From: Botryococcus braunii
Lineage: Eukaryota > Chlorophyta > Trebouxiophyceae
Reading direction: 5' to 3'
Length of the DNA: 64,000 nt
Assembly: GCA_002005505.1 (NCBI GenBank)
Contig: MVGU01001314.1
Location: forward strand, 52,501-116,500
Shown here: positions 11,164 through 21,578 of the stretch, in pieces
How positions within the stretch are numbered: the first letter of the stretch is position 1
Layout: every line of letters begins with the position of its first letter
Made by a program: the position numbers and the translations under genes
Notes under the pieces: model-generated
The model's database searches: none
What the model was told of the DNA's origin: nothing
What the model saw: the letters and a program-made list of their open reading frames with translations, nothing else

Positions 11164-11418
11164 GTTATGGGCTCACGCTTGCCAGCTGAGCAGAAGGCGG
11201 ACAGGAGTGGATGTTTTCTTTCGAATGCAAAGGAAGTGAGTGCCACCAGACCCGGGGGGGGGGGGGGGGGGGAGGGGCAGACTACGTCAAGAAATCGCGG
11301 CAGTAAACGCAGTTCATCATTTGAATCATCTTCAAGTCGTTCCTTTTATCTTTAAAGACTAAATTTAGACTTCATTTCATGGGAGGTGTCAATCGTTAAG
11401 TTCGACCGGGACTGTATT
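11164..11418 (+). other. Residual leader of a truncated copia; G-tract
   Basis: The sequence after the LTR resembles the start of the copia A leader (CCAGCTGAGC and then AGGAGTG). A run of 19 G at 11254-11272 follows, then about 145 bp with no recognisable content up to the next LTR. Confidence 0.5.
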
Positions 11419-11676
11419 TGTAGCATTTCCTAGGGTATAATGCTCTAGTGGTCCTTGGCATTGCTCTATGACTTGCCTTGTGATCTGGGTTCGCAGTACA
11501 ACCTCGCTCAGGTAGTTCGCTCGGTTGCCCGACTACGCGTCAGAGGCAGTACGATATAATTCAATCCACCCTGGGTTTAAGAGCGGGCTTGCGAATCATT
11601 CATGCAACATCTTTTCCGTGCCCATCACGAACGGTCTCCTTGACTCAAAAACTCTTCCGCTAAGCTAATGCCTACA
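11419..11676 (+). mobile_element. Gypsy family H LTR, plus orientation, with PBS
   Basis: A 258-bp LTR starting TGTAGCATTTCC and ending CCTACA. It is followed at 11678-11690 by TGGTATCGGCGAC, the same primer-site type used by gypsy I and the TRIM. It is an inverted copy of the LTR at 12135-12391. No gypsy coding sequence follows; the next recognisable sequence is a copia fragment at 11694. Confidence 0.75.
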
Positions 11677-11693
11677 CTGGTATCGGCGACAAA

Positions 11694-11961
11694 GGATGGC
11701 AGCCGGCCATATTGTGAAGGAAGCCAACTGGCTTAGGGGCTTCTTGGAAGAGATAGGGGCTGCACCTTGGAGGGTCAAAGTTTTCTGTGACAACCAAGGA
11801 CTTGGTTGTCACAGATGCATTTCCAATTTACGGAACCCCCTTTATTCCAAATTCACAACGCATGTTGCAGTAAGCTTCCACTATGCTAGGGAAGCTATGG
11901 CAGTGGGGCAGGTAGATATCCTTTATATGGAAGAGAAGCCGATTGCCCATGACCTTTCACA
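11694..11961 (+). pseudogene. Copia RNase H fragment fused to an LTR tail
   Basis: The segment is nearly identical to the RNase H region of copia A/B (AAGHIVKEANWLRGFLEEIG and FCDNQG). It is broken by an extra 16 bp that makes a perfect 14-bp hairpin at 11785-11814. It then jumps at 11939 to the last 23 bp of the copia A LTR (CCGATTGCCC...TTCACA), omitting the end of RNase H and almost all of the LTR. Confidence 0.8.
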
Positions 11962-12134
11962 CAAGCACAAGATAGGAAGGCCGGAAGGAAGGACAGGAAG
12001 GATAGGCATGGAAAAGGATGGAAGGGTTAAGATGTTTGGAAGGTTTGTATGTATACTATCCTTGTGAATGAGCAGGCTGAACTGGTGGACATCACCGGGG
12101 AGGACGCCTCAAGCGAGGCCGACCTGGCGGATAC
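11962..12134. other. Short unassigned spacer
   Basis: About 170 bp of purine-rich sequence without a recognisable gene lies between the copia fragment and the gypsy H LTR. Confidence 0.4.
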
Positions 12135-12391
12135 TGTAGGATAATTCAGCGGAAGAGGTTTTAAAGACAATGAGGCCGTTCGTGGTGAGCACGGGAAAAG
12201 CATTACATGATTGGTTCGCAAGCCTACTCTTAAACCCAGGGTGGGTAGAATTATATTGTACTGCCTCAGACGCGTAGTCGGGCAACCGAGCGAACTACCT
12301 GAGCGAGGTTGTACTGCGAACCCAGATCACATGGCAAGTCAAAGAGCAATGCCAAGGACCACTAGAGCATTATTACCTAGGAAATGCTACA
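12135..12391 (-). mobile_element. Gypsy H 3' LTR
   Basis: A minus-strand LTR of 257 bp (TGTAGC...CCTACA on the minus strand). It is preceded on that strand by a polypurine tract, GGGGGAGGGCA, at about 12392-12402. It matches the inverted LTR at 11419-11676. The element's coding sequence lies to the right. Confidence 0.75.
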
Positions 12392-13161
12392 TGCCCTCCC
12401 CCTTGGCATAAGCTATGAGATGGTGTTTATGGCAATGGGGCCACAAACGTAAGACAGGGGTGTCACGAACCCTGCTTACTGTAACTATAGACATCACACC
12501 TCCTATAGTTACCAACCAGCAAGTAAGAGGATTAAGTCCACAAGGCAAGTTAGCACGACACAGACGAGGGACTCGTCTGCTCAATGCCCGAACACCTTAA
12601 CGTTCCAAGGACCATCGTCTGCCAGGCGGATCCTTTAACTTAGGGGACGAACTCTCTAGACAGCACTCACACCAGTGATGAAACAATTAGGTTGAGCATC
12701 AGACTCCTCAGAGCCCTCAGACTAGCACTTGTCCAAACCTTAAGTCCAGTTACCCTGCGTTGCAGTGTAACCTTCGCTTGAGGTGGCTTTCCAACAAAAG
12801 GCATAAGGCATATCGTCTAGAGCAGCAAGCCATACACAACTAACTGCCATACATGATGTATCTCATGGGTAAGATACCAAGCAAGTCATGCAAACACGGA
12901 ACTACAATTTGCAACTACACTGCAACGGCAAGTGCATCACAAAATGGAGCCGTGGGCAAAGGAAACATAACCCATGCAAAACAAGTAGATAAGAGACATG
13001 CATGCAACCCAATTCATGATCCCTCTCCCTCCCAGACCCTTCCACCCTCCCTCCCTCCCAGATCCAAACTGGCTGGCGAAGTCCAAGGGTCATCAGCCGC
13101 AAGTGGCTGGAAAAGTCTCAGGGCCGCAAGTAGCTCAGCAAGGGATGCCCATAAGTGGGAC
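12392..13161 (-). other. Gypsy H 3' untranslated region
   Basis: About 770 bp lie between the polypurine tract and the end of the chromodomain frame. No other gene is seen on either strand. Confidence 0.55.
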
Positions 13162-13806
13162 TTAAGAAAGGACTGGGGCAGCTGCCACGTCGTCTGCCAG
13201 GTGGCGAACATGGGCAAGGGGCTCCCACGTGTTCTCAATCTCGTCATAGCCCATCCATTTGACCAAGTACCGCCAAGACTTTCCAACTCTCTCCGGAGGA
13301 TCCTTAGCGATGATGGCCTCAACTTCGTAGACGCCGCCACGCTTATCTGCATACAAAGGAGGAGGTGAAGTAACAGTCACTGGTGAAGATGAAGACACAT
13401 AAGGTTTCAGCCGGGAAACATGAAACACAGGATGAATGTTCACAGTCTCAGGCAAGAGAAGTCTAAAAGCTCTAGTACCAACTGTTGCAGCAATAGTAAA
13501 GGGCCCAAAATACTTATAATACTTATAAGACATAATACTAATTAGCTGATAGTTTTGACGAGAGTCCAGGTGAAAGCTGGTTTTTCCTTGCACCCAGCAC
13601 CACCTGGTCCCCCACCTTGAAAGGGTGGTCCCGTCTCTTTCTATCTGCATAAGACTTCTGCCGTTGCTGTGCAGAGGCAAGATTAGACTTGGCACTTTTT
13701 AAAGCAGTCTGCAGCCCCTCAACCCACTCAGAAACAGCAGGATTTGCAGAATGTGAAGGAACAGCAGAAGACAAGGGGGTAAGGGGATGACGCCCGTGGT
13801 TCAAGA
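13162..13806 (-). pseudogene. Gypsy H pol, C-terminal part: integrase end and chromodomain
   Basis: On the minus strand, frames carry GRHPLTPLSSAVPS and KSYADRKRRDHPFKVGD (integrase C-terminal region). Then come IHPVFHVSRLKPYV and a chromodomain, YEVEAI with WRYLVKWMGYDEIENTWEP. Chromodomains of chromoviral integrases bind modified histone H3 and steer insertion. The frame is shifted at least once near 13550-13650. The N-terminal part of the same gene resumes at 53477, because gypsy I (13812-53471) is inserted here with target duplication AGAAG on both sides. Confidence 0.85.
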
Positions 13807-13811
13807 AGAAG

Positions 13812-14009
13812 TGTAACGGCAGGAAGCTGCCAGCTCCAATGCCAGGATTTCGGTCAGGAAGCTGCCGGGTCCTGGAATGAAGGCTCTGGAAAGTGGCACG
13901 CGTCTTGACGTCGAAGGAAGTCCCGGTGCTGACCGGCTTGTAACGGATTCCGCTGAATGCTCTAACCTGACTGGTGTCTCGTCTCTCTCTCTCTTCCTTT
14001 GCCACCACA
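13812..14009 (+). repeat. Gypsy I 5' LTR
   Basis: Runs from TGTAACGGCAGG to CCACCACA. It shares long identity with 53271-53471 from CTGCCAGCTCC onward, but the first about 20 bp differ. Confidence 0.9.
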
Positions 14010-14061
14010 AGGTGGTATCGGCGAGAAAAGCAAGGTTTTGCTAATTTACCTGTTGGGTATA

Positions 14062-14991
14062 ATGTCGGCAGCTACTTTCACCACGTTGGTTACGTCGTAT
14101 TGTGAGAAGTTGGGGGCGGCCAGCGATGTTGCCGAGCTTGATGCACTGGATCTCACGCTTGATAGTGACTACCCAAGGTTTCATAGGAAGGATTTTGATG
14201 AACTGATGGCGAAGTGTAAGGTCGAGGTGGCGCGCGATAACTACGATGTCGGCGATCATACGGATCTGATCATTAGTTCGATTGCCCAGTTTTATGTCGC
14301 TACTGTTAAATTTCTAAAGATAGGTGCTCTTGCTGCTTTTCGTCCTGTCTGGGCTACAAGTTATGCGCGAAAGGTTTTTATGACGGAGGTTGCTCGTGAT
14401 CCTGCGGTGTCGCACAAGCTTTCGTCTAATGCGTTAGGCAAGCCGCCGGTGTTTACCGGAAATAACACTAGCCACTGGGTTGCTATTGTTAAGAATTATG
14501 TTGAGGCACAGGGAATCAATGATGACCAGCAAAAGCTTCGCGTTGGCGTCTCATTTCTCTCTACAAGCATTCAGGGTCACTGGTACTCGTATGTCGTAAC
14601 CCATCCTTCCCCTACTTTCGAAGATTTTCAGCAATTCCTGTTTGATTTTTATGACAAGAATGTAAGGGTGACGGAGGCCCGCCGCCACTGGCAGGGGGTT
14701 GGTCAAGGCTCGAGGTCTGTTCAGGAGTATGCCTTGGAGTTTAACTCCGCTCTTGCCGATCTGAATTCCATGCCTGGTGGGGAGGTCACTGAGAATGAGA
14801 AGGTTACGAATTTTCTGAATGGGTTGCGTGCATCGTTGCATTCTCAGTGTCGAATTAATCACAAAACTGGCCGTGCTTTTGATTCGTATATGGAGCTCTA
14901 CCAGATCGCTCATGGGCTCGATGATACTGTCGCTGAAGGGTTTCGTTCGCGCGGTTCCGGTATGTTTCCTTCGAATCACCATGCTTACCGT
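14062..14991 (+). pseudogene. Gypsy I gag, N-terminal part
   Basis: The ATG at 14062 lies about 40 bp after the primer site. The protein has the helical gag core (HWVAIVKNYVEAQG, FLFDFYDKN, SVQEYALEFNSALADL, VTNFLNGL), which assembles the particle. At 14991 it is interrupted by the DNA-transposon array. The frame resumes exactly at 19157 with a Gly/Arg/Phe-rich stretch, so the insertion is clean. Confidence 0.88.
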
Positions 14992-15761
14992 CACCCCCCC
15001 AAATAAGTTATTCCCACCCTGACCGTCAATTGGCGTAATTCGTGTGGCATTTCGCAAGGAAATTAATATCGGCTCTGAAACTCCAGCACGTGATAGTACA
15101 TCAGTACACGTGACTGCCATGCCAGCATAAACTCTTCCCGGTCCGCCCTTAAAGACGGTGCCACGTCGCCTTAGAGAACCCCCTGCAGTACAAACCTCGC
15201 GGAAGCAAACAGGGCCTTCGAAACAAGACGCCGCAGCGTCTTGAGCATGAAAGCTTCTTACGATTAAACTTGAGGTTAAGTATTCTTACTGTTAAAGATT
15301 GTTGTCACGAAGTTTGGCGTTATTCGGTGCTGTGGGGGCTCCGTTGTAGCGGACATGACGAGATCGAGGTTAAGGAGCCATGCGCTCGGCAGTTTTTGAG
15401 AACAAAAGGGCTTTGTTCCTTCTCTCTAGGGCCCAGCTGACCAAAAGAGGAGAGTTTTGGGTGGACTCGTGGGGGACTTGAGGTCTGCATGGGGCCCCAA
15501 TCGGAAGCCGGGATTCGGTGTTGCCTAGGAAAAAAGAGGCAAGAGATGGGATGGGTCCCGCCGTTAAGGCCGGATTTTCTGGTTTTTGTCAAAAATGATA
15601 TTTCGATGCTACTACTGCTATAGGAATGAACCAAACTCTGTTTTACGGACATAAGTTGCAAGCACGAAAGGGACCATTTAATGCCTTCAGTGGCAGGAAA
15701 AGGCGAATCCCTGACAAGCAGTGCCCAAATTACGGGTGGGAATAACTTATTTGGGGGGGTG
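14992..15761. mobile_element. Non-autonomous TIR element M, copy 1
   Basis: 770 bp bounded by CACCCCCCC and GGGGGGGTG. No coding domain was recognised. Confidence 0.85.
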
Positions 15762-16688
15762 AAGTATGGTGGGCCAATAGCGTCGGGTGTGGCGCATGAC
15801 ATGAATTGAGGGGAGGTTTTGCGAACTCGTGACTTACCCTTTGAGATGCGGGTATTATGCTGGCTACACTGGCGTCAAATAGTTTCATATTGGAGCGGGT
15901 TTAAATCAAAATTCATTCTGGGGCCTTATGTAAACCATTTTAAAGATAAATTGTAGCCTTTCTGTTGTGGCGCTAGCACTTTGTATTCATGAAGCCTTAT
16001 CATCCTACGCCCGCTAGTAGTGATGAATGGCTTAACAAGAGACATCCCTCCTCCTTTGCTTATAACCAGATGTCAAGGGCCTGAAGATTGCTGCTGTCCA
16101 GCCTAGATGCCTCCAAATGTTGCGCGCCAGGACTGAACCACCACAGCATGCCCACGTGTGTCTGTAGTTTCTTGGCTGGCATTGTGCCACGGGTGAGGAG
16201 AATTGACATGCTTTCCTTCTATGTTTGCAGCACATCCACAAGCTCTCTTAAAAGGGAAGTTTGGGTATGAGACACCTGGTCAGTGCCTGAAGTAATGGGA
16301 TAGAGAATCGACAACCGATGGCTAGTTGCCACAACTGCCGTCCTCACCTTTGTTAAACATGTGCACCACTTGCCGCACCAACGCATGCTATGTGATTTGA
16401 TGTGATAGAAAGTTTCAACATTACCCAATGCTCCTAGAAGTGTAGCCCCTTCGGCTCTCCGCCACCTGATCTGCCAGGTGCTGAACGGGTTGTTGCGAGC
16501 CGAGAAGCGTAGCGCGTCGGGCCGTACGTGCCGCGAGGCCCGCTTGTCCACCACATGAGGGTGCCATCAGGCACGTGCAGCCTACTACACTAGCATGTGC
16601 TAAGGTCACAACACCTCATGCTGTCACGCCTCGTTAGCCCATGTTGCACCCCCATACCCCACGTGGCATTAGCGACCCTTGAGCACTT
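15762..16688. other. Spacer S, copy 1
   Basis: A 927-bp segment found only between M copies. Its ends (AAGT...ACTT) continue the inverted symmetry of M for four more bases. On the minus strand a weak frame (16554 to about 16050, one stop) resembles coding sequence but has no recognised domain. It may be cargo captured by the element. Confidence 0.5.
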
Positions 16689-17458
16689 CACCCCCCCAAA
16701 TAAGTTATTCCCACCCTGACCGTCAATTGGCGTAATTCGTGTGGCATTTCGCAAGGAAATTAATATCGGCTCTGAAACTCCAGCACGTGATAGTACATCA
16801 GTACACGTGACTGCCATGCCAGCATAAACTCTTCCCGGTCCGCCCTTAAAGACGGTGCCACGTCGCCTTAGAGAACCCCCTGCAGTACAAACCTCGCGGA
16901 AGCAAACAGGGCCTTCGAAACAAGACGCCGCAGCGTCTTGAGCATGAAAGCTTCTTACGATTAAACTTGAGGTTAAGTATTCTTACTGTTAAAGATTGTT
17001 GTCACGAAGTTTGGCGTTATTCGGTGCTGTGGGGGCTCCGTTGTAGCGGACATGACGAGATCGAGGTTAAGGAGCCATGCGCTCGGCAGTTTTTGAGAAC
17101 AAAAGGGCTTTGTTCCTTCTCTCTAGGGCCCAGCTGACCAAAAGAGGAGAGTTTTGGGTGGACTCGTGGGGGACTTGAGGTCTGCATGGGGCCCCAATCG
17201 GAAGCCGGGATTCGGTGTTGCCTAGGAAAAAAGAGGCAAGAGATGGGATGGGTCCCGCCGTTAAGGCCGGATTTTCTGGTTTTTGTCAAAAATGATATTT
17301 CGATGCTACTACTGCTATAGGAATGAACCAAACTCTGTTTTACGGACATAAGTTGCAAGCACGAAAGGGACCATTTAATGCCTTCAGTGGCAGGAAAAGG
17401 CGAATCCCTGACAAGCAGTGCCCAAATTACGGGTGGGAATAACTTATTTGGGGGGGTG
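16689..17458. mobile_element. Non-autonomous TIR element M, copy 2
   Basis: 770 bp with the same terminal repeats and apparently the same sequence as copy 1. Confidence 0.85.
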
Positions 17459-18385
17459 AAGTATGGTGGGCCAATAGCGTCGGGTGTGGCGCATGACATG
17501 AATTGAGGGGAGGTTTTGCGAACTCGTGACTTACCCTTTGAGATGCGGGTATTATGCTGGCTACACTGGCGTCAAATAGTTTCATATTGGAGCGGGTTTA
17601 AATCAAAATTCATTCTGGGGCCTTATGTAAACCATTTTAAAGATAAATTGTAGCCTTTCTGTTGTGGCGCTAGCACTTTGTATTCATGAAGCCTTATCAT
17701 CCTACGCCCGCTAGTAGTGATGAATGGCTTAACAAGAGACATCCCTCCTCCTTTGCTTATAACCAGATGTCAAGGGCCTGAAGATTGCTGCTGTCCAGCC
17801 TAGATGCCTCCAAATGTTGCGCGCCAGGACTGAACCACCACAGCATGCCCACGTGTGTCTGTAGTTTCTTGGCTGGCATTGTGCCACGGGTGAGGAGAAT
17901 TGACATGCTTTCCTTCTATGTTTGCAGCACATCCACAAGCTCTCTTAAAAGGGAAGTTTGGGTATGAGACACCTGGTCAGTGCCTGAAGTAATGGGATAG
18001 AGAATCGACAACCGATGGCTAGTTGCCACAACTGCCGTCCTCACCTTTGTTAAACATGTGCACCACTTGCCGCACCAACGCATGCTATGTGATTTGATGT
18101 GATAGAAAGTTTCAACATTACCCAATGCTCCTAGAAGTGTAGCCCCTTCGGCTCTCCGCCACCTGATCTGCCAGGTGCTGAACGGGTTGTTGCGAGCCGA
18201 GAAGCGTAGCGCGTCGGGCCGTACGTGCCGCGAGGCCCGCTTGTCCACCACATGAGGGTGCCATCAGGCACGTGCAGCCTACTACACTAGCATGTGCTAA
18301 GGTCACAACACCTCATGCTGTCACGCCTCGTTAGCCCATGTTGCACCCCCATACCCCACGTGGCATTAGCGACCCTTGAGCACTT
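17459..18385. other. Spacer S, copy 2
   Basis: 927 bp, apparently identical to the spacer at 15762-16688. Confidence 0.5.
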
Positions 18386-19156
18386 CACCCCCCCAAATAA
18401 GTTATTCCCACCCTGACCGTCAATTGGCGTAATTCGTGTGGCATTTCGCAAGGAAATTAATATCGGCTCTGAAACTCCAGCACGTGATAGTACATCAGTA
18501 CACGTGACTGCCATGCCAGCATAAACTCTTCCCGGTCCGCCCTTAAAGACGGTGCCACGTCGCCTTAGAGAACCCCCTGCAGTACAAACCTCGCGGAAGC
18601 AAACAGGGCCTTCGAAACAAGACGCCGCAGCGTCTTGAGCATGAAAGCTTCTTACGATTAAACTTGAGATTAAGTATTCTTACTGTTAAAGATTGTTGTC
18701 ACGAAGTTTGGCGTTATTCGGTGCTGTGGGGGCTCCGTTGTAGCGGACATGACGAGATCGAGGTTAAGGAGCCATGCGCTCGGCAGTTTTTGAGAACAAA
18801 AGGGCTTTGTTCCTTCTCTCTAGGGCCCAGCTGACCAAAAGAGGAGAGTTTTGGGTGGACTCGTGGGGGACTTGAGGTCTGCATGGGGCCCCAATCGGAA
18901 GCCGGGATTCGGTGTTGCCTAGGAAAAAAGAGGCAAGAGATGGGATGGGTCCCGCCGTTAAGGCCGGATTTTCTGGTTTTTGTCAAAAATGATATTTCGA
19001 TGCTACTACTGCTATAGGAATGAACCAAACTCTGTTTTTACGGACATAAGTTGCAAGCACGAAAGGGACCATTTAATGCCTTCAGTGGCAGGAAAAGGCG
19101 AATCCCTGACAAGCAGTGCCCAAATTACGGGTGGGAATAACTTATTTGGGGGGGTG
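18386..19156. mobile_element. Non-autonomous TIR element M, copy 3
   Basis: 771 bp, with an extra T near 19038 and one transition near 18668 relative to the other copies. Its right end abuts the CGT target duplication. Confidence 0.85.
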
Positions 19157-20869
19157 CGTGGGTTTGGTCGTTTCGATCGTGGGTTTGGTCGTCCGCGCGG
19201 TGTGTTTAAGGCTCGTGGGTTTCGTGCTCGTGGTCGCGGTTTTGATCGCGGTGATCGCTCGCATCATCGCCATGTCCCCGGTTTTCATCATGGGTCTTTT
19301 CCATCCCAGTCCATGCCGCTCACTTGTTATGGGTGTGGCCTCCCTGGCCACAAGCAGTCCGAGTGCCCTATGACTCCCCGGTTCTCGCAAGGATCTGCGC
19401 AGGTACCCCAAGCCCCAGCACATCACGCCGGTCCCACAAATTCTGGTCGCGGCAATGCACCGAGTGTGCGTGGATCCTCTCGTGGGCGTGGGCGCTTTGG
19501 CTGGTATGACGACTTATCTTTCTCAAAACTTGTGGCTGCTCATGTTTGTTTGGAATGGGGACCTGGAATTGAAATCCTTGTTTGTGAAGATATACCCCAA
19601 GTGAACCTGCAAGATGGTCATGTGTATGCGTTTGTGCTTAAGCCCGAAAAAGCCCATGAAGTGCTCTCCGAGTATACTGCCCTGAAGATGCATGCCCGTC
19701 AGATTGGCGCTTATTTTGTTTTGCCCAAACGAGTTGCTAAGGCAGTAAGTGTTGCTCCCCTTTTAAAAAGTAAAGAGAGAATTATGGAAGGTAGGCGCAA
19801 CGAAAGTGTAGCTTTGAAAAGTGCGCATGGGGAAGAAAAAATTGTGGCCCCATGGTCTTTTGAAGTGTGGTATGACAAGAAGAGGCCCAGTATATCAATG
19901 GTGAGAAAAGAACACCCCGAAGAGCAAATGGTCTTGCGCGGTATGGTTGCAGGGGCAACCGCTGATTGTGCAGTTGATACCGGGGGAGAACTCTCATTCA
20001 TCTCGGCAGAATTCCTTAAGCGAGTGAACATAACCCCGCAACAAGTGGATGAATTGGAAGTGGAAGTGGCCACGGGTGACATTGCGAAAGTGGTGCATCA
20101 AGTGCAGTTGCGAACAGTTTTCAAGTCTTTGCCTTGTGTGCATACTTACTATGTGCTACCAAAATTGGCTGGTGACTGTGATGTCTTGTTGGGCATGGAT
20201 TTCCTTAAGCGCTATAAGGCCAAGATTGATGTAGCGGAAGATACGTGTACATTTTGGAAGAGAGGGCGAGGCATGATTGTTAAGTCCATTTCTGCTACTG
20301 CTCAGAGCGCTAGAAAGAAGGCCCCTGTCATCTCTGCGAGGCATTTGGCGCGCTGTATGAAGCAAGGCTGTCCAGTGTTTGTGGGCATGGTAAGCAAGAA
20401 TGAAGGGCATGATAACGAGACACGCTCGGATGGGCAAGGGCATGAACATGTTGATAGGCAAGAGGGCAACGAAGCGCGTAACGAAGGGCATAGCGATTAT
20501 GATCATGATGCTAAAGAGTTCGAACCTGCTTTTGGGCCTACAAACAAGGCCGATGTCCCTTCTGATAAAAGTGGATTGAATCACCCCATTTGTCAACATC
20601 TTCATGCTGAGTTCAGTGATGTCTTTTCTGAGAAATTAGAAGGCCTACCTCCTGACAGACATTTGTTCCACACTATCCCATTGTACAGTGAACATGTTCC
20701 TCCATCCCGACCTGGTTACCGTTTAGCTTTGCCTGAGTTGCAAGAAGCAGAGAAACAGGTTGCTGAACTTCTGGAGCAGGGATTGATTCAACCAAGTTGC
20801 AGTCCGTTTAGCAGCCCTGTTCTGTTTGTGAAGAAAAAGGATGACACGTTGCGTATGGTTATTGACTAG
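19157..20869 (+). pseudogene. Gypsy I gag end, protease and start of RT
   Basis: After an RG/FG-rich basic stretch comes a zinc knuckle, CYGCGLPGHKQSEC, which binds genomic RNA. The aspartic protease follows (AVDTGGELSFIS, and DVLLGMDFL as the second motif). The N terminus of RT is next (PPSRPGYRLALPELQ, SPFSSPVLFVKKKD, LRMVID). A TAG at 20867-20869 replaces the Tyr that nearly always follows this Asp. Copia B is inserted a few bases later, with GTTAA at 20875-20879 and 50720-50724. Confidence 0.9.
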
Positions 20870-20879
20870 CGTGCGTTAA

Positions 20880-21578
20880 TGTTCAGTTGTGAACATACAT
20901 TATAGAATGCCTTGTGCATTAGGTGATCTTCAAATGTACATTATTAGGATACGGGTCCACTATCCACATAAGGTACCTCGAGACGCGTTCTGATGAGGTC
21001 TATTTCGAACATAAGGTACAATCTGATCTAGATTACGCGTTAGTGTGAAAGGACTATTAAAGCTGCTATCACCGCATAGTCGAGCAACTGGTTTGGAAAG
21101 ATACTGGGCACATAAGGATGCCAGTCTTGTTCATGCAGTTGCATGTGTCTAAAGAGCAGACAGTCGTCAAGGACTGTAGCTGGAGAGGCACGAACTTACG
21201 ACCTGTCTGCTTGCTTACAGGTGCGGTGACGCAGGGTGTGTATTGGTAATGTGTTCATGTTTGATTGCTTGTTTGTAAGTGAACCATCTTAGTGTACAAT
21301 CAAGTCTCCCAAACAGCTAAGGGACGGAGTCTTGATTGAGTATAGGAAGGTACTTGCTTTCAGCCGTCAGGAGCGTATCCGTGTGTAGATGCTCATTGAT
21401 AGATCAACATGTAACGGAACTGGTTTGGAAAGATACTGGGCACATAAGGATGCCAGTCTTGTTCATGCAGTTGCATGTGTCTAAAGAGCAGACAGTCGTC
21501 AAGGACTGTAGCTGGAGAGGCACGAACTTACGACCTGTCTGCTTGCTTACAGGTGCGGTGACGCAGGGTGTGTATTGG
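20880..21578 (+). repeat. Copia B 5' LTR, left part
   Basis: Starts TGTTCAGTTGTGAAC. Module copies end in TTGCTTACAG at 21220 and again near 21553, each followed by GTGCGGTGACG. Copia A is inserted at ATTGG (21574-21578); the LTR continues at 35899. Confidence 0.9.

Larger units (their letters stand above)
14992..19156. mobile_element. Tandem DNA-transposon array, TSD CGT
   Basis: The unit order is M-S-M-S-M. M is a 770-bp element with perfect 28-bp terminal inverted repeats starting CACCCCCCCAAATAAG. S is a 927-bp spacer. The unit period is exactly 1697 bp. Copies are nearly identical; I noticed two differences, near 18668 and 19038. The whole block is flanked by CGT at 14989-14991 and 19157-19159. 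A 3-bp duplication and CAC/GTG ends would fit a non-autonomous CACTA/EnSpm-like element, but no transposase is visible. Confidence 0.85.

Noticed and set aside
16219..16554. Spacer S minus-strand frame as a recombinase or RNase H gene
   Set aside because: A short AKKLQ-like stretch after the stop looked suggestive of DIRS/Ngaro pol, but no catalytic motif can be identified.
14992..19156. Regular direct repeats suggesting a CRISPR-like or satellite array
   Set aside because: Unit length of 1697 bp, only three partial units, terminal inverted repeats and a flanking 3-bp duplication identify a transposon array.
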